Source: Talpa occidentalis
Lineage: Eukaryota; Chordata; Mammalia; Eulipotyphla; Talpidae
Length of the DNA stretch: 64,000 nt
Direction: 5' to 3'
Assembly: GCF_014898055.3 (NCBI RefSeq)
Contig: NW_023601322.1
Span: 68,476,740 to 68,540,739, forward strand
In this document: piece after piece, positions 11,441 through 23,768 of the stretch
Layout of the letters: each line of letters starts with the position of its first letter
Numbering within the stretch: the first letter of the stretch is position 1
Translations under genes and position numbers: made by a program
The notes under the pieces: model-generated
What the model saw: only the letters and a program-made list of their open reading frames with translations
Told to the model about the DNA's origin: nothing
Databases searched by the model: none

Positions 11441-13326
11441 TCCATCTACAGAATTTCACACTATTTGTTAATGATAGATTTAATCCCTTGGCAGTCTTAA
11501 TTTTCTATTTTTTTCTTAATAATGCTTTCTATTACAGAGAAAGGCAAATTGATGGACACATGTACCAACATCAGTCTATTCCTGAACAGAAGTGGTACGT
11601 TTATTTGAGATTAAAGTCATAAGCCCTTAAAAATTTTCAAGTTAGTTAAAAGTACAAGTACCCACACCAATACCATACAGCTTTGCCCAAGCTTAACACT
11701 AGAACTTTTATTAAGTCCCCTGCATATTCTCCCCCCGAAAACAACTACTATAAACTTAGTGCCTGTCATTCCCTTGCCTTTTAATACTTGGCTATATATC
11801 CATAAACAATGTAGCTTTGTTATCATGTTTTTAAATTTTTATTTAAACCTGTTACTGACATGTATTCTTCTATACTATGCTTTCTTCTCAACATATTGAC
11901 ATGTTTTTCTATAAAAGATACACTAGAAAATAGAGTTTATTCCTTTTTATTGCTGGTTATTTTGGTAAGACTATTTCTAAACCACATAGGTTCATTTTGT
12001 TAGTTGGTGGTCACATCTATTTTTCACTTATAATGTTTCAGCAAATACTTTTACACACAAAAGATTTTCTAGGCAAACACTTTTTTCATTTAAGTAAAAA
12101 GTACCAAATTTCTGCTACTCTTTAAAACCGTAATTTTTTTTATTATGTATGGGATTTTAAATTATCTCTTTAATACAAGGACACTGGAATTTACACACTT
12201 GATTCACTGCCTATGGAAGGGAAAATTATCCCTAAAACATGCTTCCCTAACCTCCATGGAGAATAACATGACAAGTTCCCAATCTAAACCTTCCTTCATT
12301 CATCACCATTTGAAAATCCTTCAGGCCTAAATTCAGCAACATATTTCTTGCCAACAACCATTAAATGTTAAATAAAACTTTTATTCATCATCATCTACTA
12401 CAGAAATCTAACATTTGTTTCTTTGGTAGCACCACAAAATGTGTTAGTGTTTAAGGGCACACCTATTTTAAATTATAATTTTCCTATCAATTCCATAGTT
12501 AGTGTTCCATACAACTTATTTGCTATTTATTAAACTGAGATGCTTCAATTATTAAAAAGAAAATTTTCTGAGTTTATAAAAAAAAACTCTAGATGGCCTT
12601 CACTTCAATTACTTATTTGACAAAAAATGTATGTGGAGATTTTCATGCTGCAAATACTGAAAACTAAAGAGTTAAGTATGTTAGTGAAAAGTTTCCACAA
12701 AAATTACAAAGGCTTTATTTTGCTGATATCAGATTAGGGGTAATAGGGAGAATTCAGGTTTTCTAAATCTTTTAATAATCTTATTAGATATTCTCATTAT
12801 TCTGCTCGTAGGTACTTTATGCAAGTCATTCAACTTCTCCAGACCAGTCTTCACCTCTATAAAACAAGGAAGTTAAACTATAACAAATTTACACAGCCAG
12901 ATCTGGTTAACAGGTTTAGGGGTGAAACAAGTTCAGGAAATGTTATAATTCAAACCTTTGTAAGAATATCTACGGTTCTAAAGAAGTCCTAGATCAAAGA
13001 AAAATACACTGCCTGGCCATAAAACCAACTTTGCTCTCTCCCTGACTCATTCTTCCTATACCCCCTTACCCAACCACAAAATTTCAAATGTCTGCAGGAA
13101 TGTCAGAAATAAATCTGTAGGAACCAAGAGTAACAATTTTAATCTTAGACAAAGAAATGTTAGTTTTATGAATAAAAACCTTTCAAGCATGGCAAAAATC
13201 GATACAATATAGCTAAAGCTCTCCAACAGTTACCTCCTACATCTTGTCTCCCTCATTTAGACTATACTCAGGTTTTTCAATTTTTAAAAATAAATACATA
13301 TAAAATTTCCCATCTTATCTATTTTT
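11441..13326. other. AT-rich intronic sequence
   Basis: 1.9 kb with no recognised repeat or exon, the longest SINE-free stretch of intron 1 outside the promoter-proximal zone. Confidence 0.5.
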
Positions 13327-13591
13327 TAAAGATTTATTTATTTATGCATACAAGAATTGGGGTACAGGCCAGAGATGTGGGGGGTGAGAGGATTCACCAG
13401 AGACAGAGTGGGGAACAAAACAGGCAGACCAACTGAAATACACTGCTGAGGGGAGCAGCAAGTGAGTCAGGAGAGGTCTGCTGCGCCACGTGGGTTGCTC
13501 CCTGGCCGGCCAGGGGATAGAACTTGTGCTGCAGAGGCTGCGGATAGCTTCATAGGTTGTGTCTTAACCCCTTGCGCCACCAGGGAGGCCC
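13327..13591 (-). mobile_element. tRNA-SINE type B
   Basis: Target duplication CATCTTATCTATTTTT. Confidence 0.93.
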
Positions 13592-13608
13592 TCATCTTAT
13601 CTATTTTT

Positions 13609-13650
13609 AAGTATAAGTACAGTGGCACTAAGTACAAGTACAGTGGCACT
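13609..13650. repeat. 21-bp tandem duplication
   Basis: Two adjacent units, AAGTATAAGTACAGTGGCACT without its last base count change, differ by one T/C substitution at the sixth position. The units are 13609-13629 and 13630-13650. Confidence 0.85.
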
Positions 13651-13971
13651 AAGTACATTAACAGTGTGTTCAGAATGTACTAAGAGAATGTTGAAAGAAA
13701 GCTAGTGTATTAGTTTTTAAATTGTTTAATACAACAGATTACATGTTTAATACAAGGCAGGTTACTTGTTTCTATTCATTTTCAGAAGCAGGGACTTAAA
13801 GTTACCTCTGCCAAATTAGGAAATCCTACAAAGTTGAGTTACGTGGCAATGCTGGTAGTTTCTAGCAGTGATGAAATACATAGCTGATGCATTTTTCTGG
13901 CTTTCAAAAAGTTGTTCTATGTAAAAAGGGAACAATTTCTTTCATGAAGCACATTCTTTGAAAAAGGGAAA

Positions 13972-14205
13972 TTTTTTTTTTGATGAAGTACTGGGGTGTA
14001 GGCCAGAGGTGTGGGTAAGGGGGGTGTATGTGAAGGGTTCACCACAGTCAGAGTGGGAGCAGAACAGGCAGATTTACTGAAATGCTGGGCTAAGGGGCGG
14101 CTGCAGGCGAGACAGGAGAGATTTGCTGAGCCATATGATGGGATTAGTTCCCTGGCTGGGGAGCCCTGAGACCACCAGGCCACCCCTAGGCCACCAGGGA
14201 GGTCC
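13972..14205 (-). mobile_element. tRNA-SINE type C, degenerate
   Basis: Target-like AAAAGGGAAAT on both sides. The ATAAATAAATCTT tail is lost, and CTAGGCCACC is repeated near the head. Confidence 0.8.
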
Positions 14206-14373
14206 TAAAAAGGGAAATAATGACATGACAATATAGCAAAGTATCACTTTTATAATATAACCTGTTGTACTACAAGATTTAGAGAATAAAAAGATTTAGA
14301 GAAATACTGCAAGCTTATACTGTTTTATGCTTACATTTACAAAGTAAATGTGATTTAAAATTTTATGTAACAT

Positions 14374-14640
14374 GGGCCTCCCTGGTGGCGCAGCGGTTGA
14401 GCGCTGGGTTGCAAAGCTGCCTGCAGCCTCTGCAGCGCTGGTTCGATCCCCGACTGCCGGCGAGGGTCCCACATGGTGCGCAAACCACTCCTGCCGCGCC
14501 CACTGCTCCCCTCAGCAGTGTACTTCGTCAGTCTGCCTGTTCTGCTCCCTGCTCTGGCTCGGTGAATTCCCTCACCGTCTCCGGCTTCTGACTGTACCCA
14601 GTGCTTGTATAAATAAATAAATAAATAAATCTTTTAAAAA
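14374..14640 (+). mobile_element. tRNA-SINE type A
   Basis: Target duplication AAATTTTA(T/C)GTAAC. Confidence 0.93.
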
Positions 14641-15712
14641 GAAATTTTACGTAACAAAGGGAGATCCTCATTGCCCTAAGGTAAAACAAGGAATTCTAAG
14701 AATTATATTAAGAAAATTATTTCTTTAGACTCATCCATCTCACCTTAATCAGGTGAATTACACAACCAGGTTAACTTTAATAAAGGGGCAGAGGACTGAA
14801 ACAGGAAATTGATAAGTGGAAAAATAAGTTTTAAATTTAATTTAGTGAACTGAAATTTATTTTTTATAAAATAAATTACAACTGAGCTATAAAGGCATTC
14901 AATTTGCTTGGCATGCAGATATTTACCACAAAGGAAAAACCATTTTGAAAATCTGTTATTGCACGTAATCAACACAATTATAAACCTGATGTTAAATAAT
15001 TTTTGTAAAGCTAGATTTCAGTTTACTTTTGTCTTCACAAGAGGAGTTATGGCTTTAAAACACAGCAACACTCAACAGTTCTAACCTTTTTTTTTATTTC
15101 CTAGGCCATCCCCTCCTTTCTTCAAGCAACTATATTATTAATTGATTTTACTATACAAATCTAGTATATGTAGTATAGTCATATTTCATGTTCAATTTTT
15201 TTGTATCCACAACTATCAAAGTTAACTTCTGTATGTGGTTATCTTTATTCTTTGAATGCTTAATTATAAGTTCATGGAGTGAGAGACAAGGTATATCATA
15301 CCATATTCTTCACTGCATTTCCCAGAGACTGGAACGCAAGAGTCACTCAATTTTCTAAATGAGTGGATGAATGCCCAGCACAGTCCCAAGCAAAATGGGT
15401 GCTCAAATCTTGCAAATGGGAGAAACACACATGAACAACTTCCCTCAAACTGTTTGAGGAAATAGAAAGTTGGTTTATAGTGGCAGAGAATATATTAAGA
15501 TTTAATTATAGAACTTATTTTGGGTAAGACTGAAAAACAACACCAGAGAAAAAGGAGTTTCTTTCTTTGAGCACTTGGGCAGCACCCACTTACATGGAAA
15601 TATTCTGCTATAATTAAAAGCTATTGATATTTTATTAACATCTTTATTATTTTGTTATTTATTGCTATTTTATTGTATCTTTACTGAAGATTAAGATTGT
15701 TTCCTAGGCTTT
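14641..15712. other. AT-rich intronic sequence
   Basis: No repeat or exon recognised. Confidence 0.5.
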
Positions 15713-15973
15713 TTTTTTTTTTTAAAGATTTATTTATTTATGCATACAGGAGCTGGGGTACAGGCCAGAGATGAGGCGGGGGGTGGGGGGGCGTGAGAGG
15801 ATTCACCAGAGACAGACTGGGGAGCAGAACAGGCAGATCTACTGAAATACACTGTTGAGGGGAGCAGTGGGCGAGGAGAGGTCTGCTTCACCATGTGGCC
15901 AGCCAGAGATGGAACTCATGCTGCCTCTGCTTCATAGTGAGATGCTTAACCACTTGTGCCATCAGGGAGGCCC
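15713..15973 (-). mobile_element. tRNA-SINE type B
   Basis: Target duplication CCTAGG(C)CTTT. A G-rich run is expanded in the body near 15777-15791. Confidence 0.9.
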
Positions 15974-16287
15974 TCCTAGGCCTTTAACCATCTGAACTAT
16001 TAACTCATTTCAAAACTTTCTTAATTCATTAGCTTTCTTATTTCAACCAGTCCAAGTGTGCCTGTAATATTTCTGTGCTTCCCTATCTCCAAGCATATGT
16101 AGGATTCACTTAAACGTTGTCTTTGTGACTATGTGTCTCAATCCAGTGACAAATACAGGTCTAACTTCAATTTTTGGCATAATGCACAGCCCATGGAAGT
16201 GCCCAATAAATTTCTGTTGAACAACAGATAGTCAGAATTACACACAGTAGGGCCATATTCAATACTTGCATTAAAAAATTTGGACAG

Positions 16288-16560
16288 GGGGCCTCCCCGG
16301 TGGCGCAGCGGTTGAGCGCTGGGTTGCGAAGCTGCCCGCAGCCTCTGCGACGCCGGTACAATCCCCGGCTGCTCCCCGGCCACTGGAGGAGGGTCCCACA
16401 TGGCGCGCAGACCTCTCCTGCTGCCCGCTGCTCCCCTCAGCAGTGTACTTCGGTCCTTCTGCCTGCTCTGCTCCCTACTCTGGTGAATTCTCTCGCCCTC
16501 CCGCGCTTCTGACTGTACCCAGTGCATGTATGAACAAAACAAACAAACAAATAAAAAAAA
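16288..16560 (+). mobile_element. tRNA-SINE type A-tail, CATGCCTCT lost
   Basis: The tail keeps ATGAACAAAACAAACAAAC but ends in poly-A without the CATGCCTCT part. First of three SINEs in a row, flanked by AATTTGGAC(A/G)GG. Confidence 0.92.
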
Positions 16561-16574
16561 AAAAATTTGGACGG

Positions 16575-16840
16575 GGTCCTTCCTGGTGGCGCAAGGGGTT
16601 AATTGCCGAACTATAAAGCAATCTGCAGCCTCCGCAGCACAAGCTCAATTCCAGCCCTGCCAGGGAGCAGCCCACATGGTGCACAGCAGACCTCTCCTGT
16701 CTCACCTGCTGCTCCCCTCAGCAGTGTATTTCAGTCAGTCTGCCTGTTATGTTCCCCGCTCTGTCTCTGGTGAATCCTGTCACCCCCGCATCTCTGGCCT
16801 GTACCCCAGCTCTTGTATGCATAAATAATCTTTTAAAAAC
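16575..16840 (+). mobile_element. tRNA-SINE type B
   Basis: Second of three. AATTTGGAC(A/G) flanks it on both sides. Confidence 0.9.
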
Positions 16841-16850
16841 AATTTGGACA

Positions 16851-17125
16851 GGGCCTCCCTGGTGGCGCAGGGGTTAAAGTCTTAGTGCTATCAAGCTACT
16901 GCCAGCCTCTGTGGCATGAGTTCCATTCCTGGCCAGGGAGCTGACCCACATGGCAAAGCAGACCTCTTCTGTTTTGCCCACTGCTCCCTTCAGCAATGTG
17001 TTTCAGTAGATCCACCTGTTCTGCCCCCAATTCTGTCTCTGGTCAATCCTCTCACATACACACCCTCACCCCTGCACCTCTGGCCTACATCCCAGTTCTT
17101 GTATGCATAAATAAAAAATAAACCT
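16851..17125 (+). mobile_element. tRNA-SINE type C
   Basis: Third of three; its left flank is the same AATTTGGACA, its right flank differs, so it was probably the first to insert. Confidence 0.9.
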
Positions 17126-18737
17126 TCTTTTTAAAGATTCATTTTATTAAAAAAAATAATTACACACAGAAAATCTAAGTAACTAAAAAAAGATAACACC
17201 ACCTCTCATCGATAGCAAGACACTTTTTCTTAATATACATGAAATCAAACTAGATATTATAATCAATGGCCTTATGTTAACTGGAAGTATATTTTCTTTT
17301 TTAGTAGTACATACAATAATGGTACATCTTTCAATTGATGGATGGCATCTTCAATTCAAAGAAGGTACTTGGAAAGACAATTAATTATATTCTCTGATAC
17401 TGCTACCACTGGATCAGATAGCCAACAAAACACAAGTTGAGAATTTTTTCAATTGGAGCCAAAGCAGAAAATGACTGAATAAATAACAAAGTTGGGATAG
17501 GAAAATCACAACTATTCTAGAAGACTGCCTCTGTATGAAGTAGAGGGACAAAAATGTTAGGGAAATACAGTGTTATCAAAGCAAAAGGGACAAAAAGCTA
17601 TTTCTTGCTAATAACTCTTGGAGCTAATGAGCAATAGTAGCTAAATTTTCAGGGCAGATTAGATTTCAGAGTATCTGTTAAGATCTAAAATTCTCCTTTC
17701 TGTTGCTGAGGCAGTGGTCAATGCTCTTTAACACTTTTATGTTCAAAATGAGGACAACACATAGCCAGGTACATATAAAGAGTCTGTGTGCTAATAAGAC
17801 AGATGGTAGACAATCTATGCCAAAAGATTCTACCATTCACTAATCTCCAAAGAAAAGACTGAACTGTTAGGAAAAAAAGTCCCTTCACCTTGGACAACCA
17901 GGATCTTCAAACTCAGATGATTCTACCTCAGCCTATCTACAACTACATAGCAAACGAAACATGTGTGAACTTTGTCAAGGGTCACTGCCATACTCTTCTG
18001 TAACCCTAGTCACTATGTGTTATAGTTCCATATTGAGAAACGGGGAGGGTGATGGAATAGTATCATCATCTTAGTATATATATGCTACTTAGAATGGGAG
18101 GATAACGGGAACCTCAAAGAAGTAAAAATGACATCCCATTTCCATTACATCCTGTAAAAACTATGCTCCCATCCCCCCAAAAGCCCACATGTAATATTTT
18201 CAGTAAGCAACATATGGTTGTTTTGGAATTCTGGTGTTCTAAAATACAAACTGTAAATCCTTGAAACTTAAAAGTAATGGTTCTCATGAACTTCATTCTT
18301 CACTCTATCAGTTTCTCTTTTACAAGTTCCCCAACACTAACTTAGAGAGTTCAAAATGATTATTCTGCCCAGTCAAATCAGTCTTACTATAGAATGACAG
18401 TCTCTACGATGTAAGCTAGGTAAGGTACACCAATAGCAAAGCAATCTGTTAAAATTTACTGTCTGAGATGATTGGCTACCTATTTGCAAAGCTGTCTCAT
18501 GAGGAAGTAAAGCACAAAAAATACAATTCAAGTTTTTCTTAAAAAGTCAGAACCCAGTCTCAAGTTGGAGATTCTATTTTATAAAAATGACACAAAACAT
18601 TAGCTGATGGAAGACAATTTTTCTGTTTCCTGGAACAGTTCAACCTCCAAAACTGGAGACCAGACAGTATTAACAAAAGTGTGGAAAAGTGTGAAAAGGT
18701 ACATCTAAAGAAATGTCTTTTCAAAATTATATTTTAT
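17126..18737. other. AT-rich intronic sequence
   Basis: 1.6 kb with no recognised repeat or exon. Confidence 0.5.
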
Positions 18738-19008
18738 GGGGCCTCCCCAGTGGCACAGCGGTTGAGCGCTGAGTTGCGAAGCTGCCCGCAGCCTCTGCAG
18801 CGCCGGTTCGATCCCCAGCTGCTCCCCGGCCACCGGAGGAGGGTCCCGCATGGCGCCCAGACCTCTCCTGCGGCCCACTGCTCCCCTCAGCAGTGTACTT
18901 CGGCCCTTCTGCCTGCTCTGCTCCCCGCTCTGGCTCTGGTGAATTCTCTCACCCTCCCGCGCTTCTAACTGTATCCAGTGCTTGTATAAATAAATAAATA
19001 AATCTAAA
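18738..19008 (+). mobile_element. tRNA-SINE type A
   Basis: Target duplication AAAATTATATTTTATG. Confidence 0.94.
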
Positions 19009-19228
19009 AAAAATTATATTTTATGTAAACTTAGAGATAGGAGCTCATTGTTCACAATGAAATCACTTGTGATGCCATCTAATCAAGTATCTTCTACACA
19101 ATAACAGAAATATTTGCTACTGTCTTGGGGGAAGACATTACAGAACTACGACAATAAGAAAAATTAATAGTTTGGTTTTTATGATGAAAGCCACACTCTA
19201 AAGGGATTTCCATTTAAATGCAATAAGG

Positions 19229-19539
19229 GGGCCTCCCCAGTGGCGCAGCGGTTGAGCGCTGGGTTGCGAACCTGCCCGCGGCCTCTACGGCGCTGGTTCG
19301 ATCCCCGGCTGCTCCCCGGCCACCAGAGGAGGGTCCCACATGGCGCGCAGACCTCTCCTGCCGCCCGCTGCTCCCCTCAGCAGTGCACTCCGGTCCTTCT
19401 GACTGCTCTGCTCCCCGCTCTGGCTCTGGTGAATTCTCTCACCCTCCCGTGCTTCTGGCTGTACCCAGTGCATGTGTAAACAAAACAAACAAACAAATAA
19501 ATAAATAAATAAACATGCCTCTGTAAAATAAAAAAAAAA
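19229..19539 (+). mobile_element. tRNA-SINE type A-tail
   Basis: The tail has AAACATGCCTCTGTAAAAT; target duplication AAATGCAATAAGGG. Confidence 0.94.
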
Positions 19540-19678
19540 AAATGCAATAAGGGTTAAGGGAGGGTCATACAGAAAATTCAAATTCATATTTATGCTGAGG
19601 AAAAGCCTGGTACCAAGGTGTATTTTATTACCTATTTTAAAAACATTTTACACTTCTTGATATTAAGAAGAAAGCAGA

Positions 19679-19942
19679 GGGGCCTCCCCGGTGGCGCAGC
19701 GGTTGAGCGCTGGGTTGCGAAGCTGCCCGCAGCCTCTGCAGGACCTGTTCGATCCCCGGCCACCGGGCAAGGGTCCCACATGGCGTGCAGACCTCTCCTG
19801 CCACCGGCTGCTCCCCTCAGCAGTGTATTTCGGTCTGCCTGTTCTGCTCCCCACTCTGTCTCTGGAGAATTCTCTCACCCCCTGCACCTCTGGCCTGTAC
19901 CCTAGGTCTTGTATGCATAAATAAATCTTTGAGGGAAAAAAA
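19679..19942 (+). mobile_element. tRNA-SINE mosaic, type A head with type B/C 3' half
   Basis: GGTTGAGCGCTGGGTTGCG in the head is followed by GCACCTCTGGCCTGTACCC and GTATGCATAAATAAATC in the 3' half, which otherwise belong to the older types. Confidence 0.88.
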
Positions 19943-20208
19943 GACAATTACTACAATTGCCCCTATAGTAACCTCCAAAGATGACCACCAACAATTTCTT
20001 CCCCTATCTGCTGTAAGAATATGCAAGCTTATTGTCAAGAATTAATCTATTTTCCTTCCCCTTGAATCCAGGCTGGCCTTATATCTTATTTAATTAAGAA
20101 CAAACAAACAAACAAACCTAGCAAATGACACTATCAGTTACATGTGTAAGGTTTAAGAGGTTTGACAGTTTTCCTTCTTATGCTCTCTCAGAGCTCTAAG
20201 AGATCCAG

Positions 20209-20297
20209 GGTATTTCAGTAAATCCTCCTGTTGTGCTCCCCACTCCCTGTCTGGTGAATCCTCTCACCAACACACCTCTCCATGGGGGAAAAAAAAG
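20209..20297 (+). mobile_element. SINE 3' fragment, type B/C
   Basis: GTATTTCAGTAAATCC through GGTGAATCCTCTCACC only. Confidence 0.75.
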
Positions 20298-20309
20298 TGA
20301 TATATATAC

Positions 20310-20690
20310 TCAATGATTTGAATACAACTCCAGCTAAAAGATAAAATTATGCCTTTTGTTACAATATGGATGTAACTTGAGATGCTTATGTTAAGTGAAA
20401 TAAGTCAAGACAGTGAAAGATATTAATAGTTTGACTAATCTAAAGAAAACTGACAAAATATAACAAAAATACTCTTATTTAGAATCTGAAAAATATGGTG
20501 GTATAAGAGGGGAGGAAGAAGATAGAGTAGGTTACATGATAGCATAATGTCATGAGTGTTTTGGTGGTAGATGAGTGAATCATGTCCACTTCTTGAGATG
20601 GAAAGGTGTACTCCTAAATTATATGTATAGTTATGTAAAAGAATGGTATATCAATAAAAACTGACATTCAAAAGACAACCATTTTATTTA
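20310..20690 (+). mobile_element. Old L1 3' fragment
   Basis: ACAATATGGATGTAACTTGAG, then TTATGTTAAGTGAAATAAGTC and a decayed L1M 3'UTR. No open frame remains. Confidence 0.55.
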
Positions 20691-20954
20691 TTTTTAAAGA
20701 TTTATTTATTTATGCATACAAGAATTGGGATACAGGCCAGAGGTGTGGAGGGTGAGAGGATTCACCAGAGACAGAGAGGGGAACAGAACAGACAGACTGA
20801 CTGAAACAAACTGCTGAAGGGAGCAGCAGGCAAGTCAGGAGAGGTCTGCTGTGCCATGTGGGTAGCTCCCTGGCCACGGATCGAACTTGTGCTGCAGAGG
20901 CTGTGGATTTCTTCACAGTGCGGTGCTTAACCCCTTGCACCACCAGGGAGACCC
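20690..20954 (-). mobile_element. tRNA-SINE type B
   Basis: Full length; directly followed by a truncated SINE. Confidence 0.9.
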
Positions 20955-20958
20955 AGGA

Positions 20959-21110
20959 ATTTTTTTTTTTCTTTTTACACTGCTGAGGGGAGCAGTTGAG
21001 CGTGGCAGGAGAGGTCTGCGTGCCCTCTCCTGGCAGCCGGGAATCGAACTGACACTGTAGAGGCTGTGGGCAGCTTCACAACTCAGTGGCTCAACCACCA
21101 CGGTTGAGCC
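20959..21110 (-). mobile_element. 3'-truncated tRNA-SINE with hairpin at its 5' end
   Basis: Poly-A (poly-T at 20959-20978) is joined directly to ACACTGCTGAGGGGAGC, so the 3' half is missing. The normal GCGCCACC...GGCCC end is replaced by a perfect 9-bp inverted repeat (GGCTCAACC/GGTTGAGCC, 21088-21110). Confidence 0.8.
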
Positions 21111-22049
21111 CAGCCTGGTAATTTCTTACAGAATGCCTAGTGTTTGAAAATTTCATCATAGTTTATCAGATGGTCATTTTAGGCATTTTTCTATAGTGTT
21201 AAATTCCTAACAAGACATTTAAAAAAATTAACTAGAAATTCTCCTATAGTTGGGAGTCTGAAAATGTTGAAAGACAATGTGGCAATACTTCACAAAAATC
21301 TATAATCAAACAATTCTTCTGACTACAAAGGGAAACTCACCTATGTGTACCAAAAGACGTTTATGGGGGTGTTGATGTAGGGATATGTAGAAACAAATAC
21401 CTGGAAACAAATATATTCATAGGGAAACAAAGTTTAAAGTGACTTCTAGATCACTTCTGACTCTATAGACTTCTCCAGTGAATACCCTTCCCACTCAAGC
21501 AATAGGTTAGAGGGTTACTCTAAATAAGAAGGTTAAGTGAACATTTACATCTATACTTTGTTCCTGAAGGTCCTGGAAGCCTAGTCTGTACTCCAGGGAG
21601 ATTAAAAGGTCCTTCTTAGGAAAACCTGACTAGCATACAACAAAGAACTATACAATTTACTGACATGAGTGGCTACTCCAGAGAAACAGCTCAGTCAGCA
21701 AAACTTAAATTAAATTCCACAGTTGCCAAACCTCACCTCCAAATATTCATACCATTCAATCAGCATTTTAGTGCTCTACTCTTAAATAAGTACATACAAC
21801 CGACAATGAAGTAATCAGTCATCTAATGATTCATCTTCAACATGAAAAATAAAGAACAGAACTATGTGGAGAAAAAAAGGAGCAGCAGAAATAAATGACG
21901 CAGGGACAGAAAAAGTAAGAAAAAAAAAAACCTATCATGGAACAGGCTTAAAGGTAAGAGAAGTTAATTTTTCTATGGGAAAAAAGTAATATTCTTAAAA
22001 CAAACATTCTGAAAATGAGTCTTTCATAAGTAGATGAAAAACAGAAAAT
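21111..22049. other. Intronic sequence
   Basis: AT-rich. Weak L1-like text occurs at about 21240-21420; nothing else is recognised. Confidence 0.4.
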
Positions 22050-22158
22050 GAGTAGCCCTGACACTCCCCAATCTGATCTGCAGATTCAATGCAACTCCAC
22101 CAAAATTCCACCTGCTTTTTTCACGTAAATGACAAGTTGATCCTAAAATTCATGTAGA

Positions 22159-22469
22159 GGGGCCTCCCCGGTGGCGCAGCAGTTGAGCGCTGGGTTGCGA
22201 AGCTGCCCGCAGCCTCTGCAGTGCCGGTTCGATCCCCGGCTGCTCCCCGGCCACCGGAGGAGGGTCCCACATGGCGCGCAGACCTCTCCTGCCGCCCGCT
22301 GCTCCCCTCAGCAGTGTACTTCGGTCCTTCTGCCTGCTCTGCTCCCCGCTCTGGCTCTGGTGAATTCTCTCACCCTCCCGTGCTTCTGACTGTACCCAGT
22401 GCTTGTATAAATCAATCAATCAATCTTGTATAAATAAATAAATAAATAATCTTAAAAAAAAAAAAAAAT
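22159..22469 (+). mobile_element. tRNA-SINE type A with duplicated tail
   Basis: Target duplication AAAATTCATGTAGA. The tail has CTTGTATAAAT twice, separated by (ATCA)n. Confidence 0.94.
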
Positions 22470-22617
22470 AAAATTCATGTAGAAATGCATAGGACCCACA
22501 GAGCCAAAACAAGCTGAAGAACAAAGTTGAAAGACTCACACTTTTCCGATTTCAAAACTTAATACAGAGCCACCATTTCTAAGACAATATGGTACTGGCA
22601 CAAATAGGCAGAAAACA

Positions 22618-22706
22618 GGGGCCTCCGTGGTAGCACAAGGGATTGAGCACTGCTCTATGAAGTGATCTGAGGTCGCTGCAGCATGAGTTCGATCCCTGGG
22701 ATCCCC
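22618..22706 (+). mobile_element. SINE head fragment, type B
   Basis: GGCCTCCGTGGTAGCACAAG through GAGTTCGATCCC, then back into L1 sequence. Confidence 0.8.
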
Positions 22707-23177
22707 AGCCCACCAGGCAGCAACCCAGAGCAGAGAAATAGACCCCTACATCTATGGCCAACAGGGTTTTGACAAAGGTGTCAAAACAATTCAGTGGACA
22801 AAAGAATAGTCCCTTCAACAAATGGTGCTAGGGCAACTAGTCACATGCAAAAAATAAACCTGGACCCCTACCTCACACCAGACATAAAAATTAACTATCT
22901 CACATTCATCAGAATGCTACAACTAGAACAAAAACAAAAAACTGAAAAAGACAAGTTTTGGTAAGGCTGTGGAGAAAGCAGACACCTTGTGCACTGTTAG
23001 AATTAAAAAGCAATTTCACTTCTAGATATATACCCAAAATAGTTGAAAACAGGGTCTCTAAATGTATCTGTACTCATGACAACTGCAGCATTATTTACAA
23101 CAGCTAAATGCAGGAAACAACCTGTGTCCATCAACAGATGAATGGATGGGCAAAATGTGATCTATACATATATTTAG

Positions 23178-23350
23178 TTTTTTTTTAAAAAAAAAGATTT
23201 ATTTAGGCATACAAGAGTTGGGGTATAGGCCAGAGGTGTGGGGGGTGGGGGAGTGAGAGGATTCACCAGAGACAGAGTGGGGAGAAGAACAGGCAGATTG
23301 ACTGAAGTACACTGCTGAGGGGAGCAGCGGGCAAGACAGGAGAGGTCTAC
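23178..23350 (-). mobile_element. 5'-truncated tRNA-SINE
   Basis: Tail and 3' half only, ending at AGGAGAGGTCTAC. Confidence 0.85.
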
Positions 23351-23496
23351 AGCACTTTTGGTTTTGAAAGAGGCAAAGAGTTCTTGAGATTGATGGTCAT
23401 GGTTGCACAGTACAACTTAGTAACATATATATTTTTAAATGGTTAAGAAGGTAAATTTTAAATCATATGTATTTCACAATAAAAATTTGAGGAAAA

Positions 23497-23768
23497 GGCC
23501 TCCCTGGTAGCACAGGTGTTAAAGACACAGTGCAATCAAGCTATTGCCAGCCACTGCAGTTTGATGAATTCGATAACCAGTCAGCCAGGGAGCTAACCCT
23601 CATGGCACAGCAGATCTCCCCTGCCATGCCCGCTGCTCCCCTCAGCAGTGTGTTTCAGTAGATCTGCCCGTTCTGCTCCCCATTCTGCCTCTGGTGAATC
23701 CTCTCACTCCCCTGCACCTTGGCTTACACCCCAATTCTTGTATGCATAAATCAATCTTTAAAAAAAAC
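23497..23768 (+). mobile_element. tRNA-SINE type C
   Basis: Target duplication TGAGGAAAA. Confidence 0.9.

Larger units (their letters stand above)
22050..23493 (+). mobile_element. Old L1 ORF2 to 3' end, split
   Basis: Sense L1 ORF2 pieces appear in order: GATTCAATGCAACTCCACC, AATATGGTACTGGCACAAA, GCTGTGGAGAAAGCAGACACC, ATTATTTACAACAGCTAAA and TCAACAGATGAATGGATGG, ending in a 3'UTR (TGGTTAAGAAGGTAAATTTT). SINE sequences at 22159-22469, 22618-22706 and 23178-23350 interrupt it, and parts are deleted. Confidence 0.75.
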
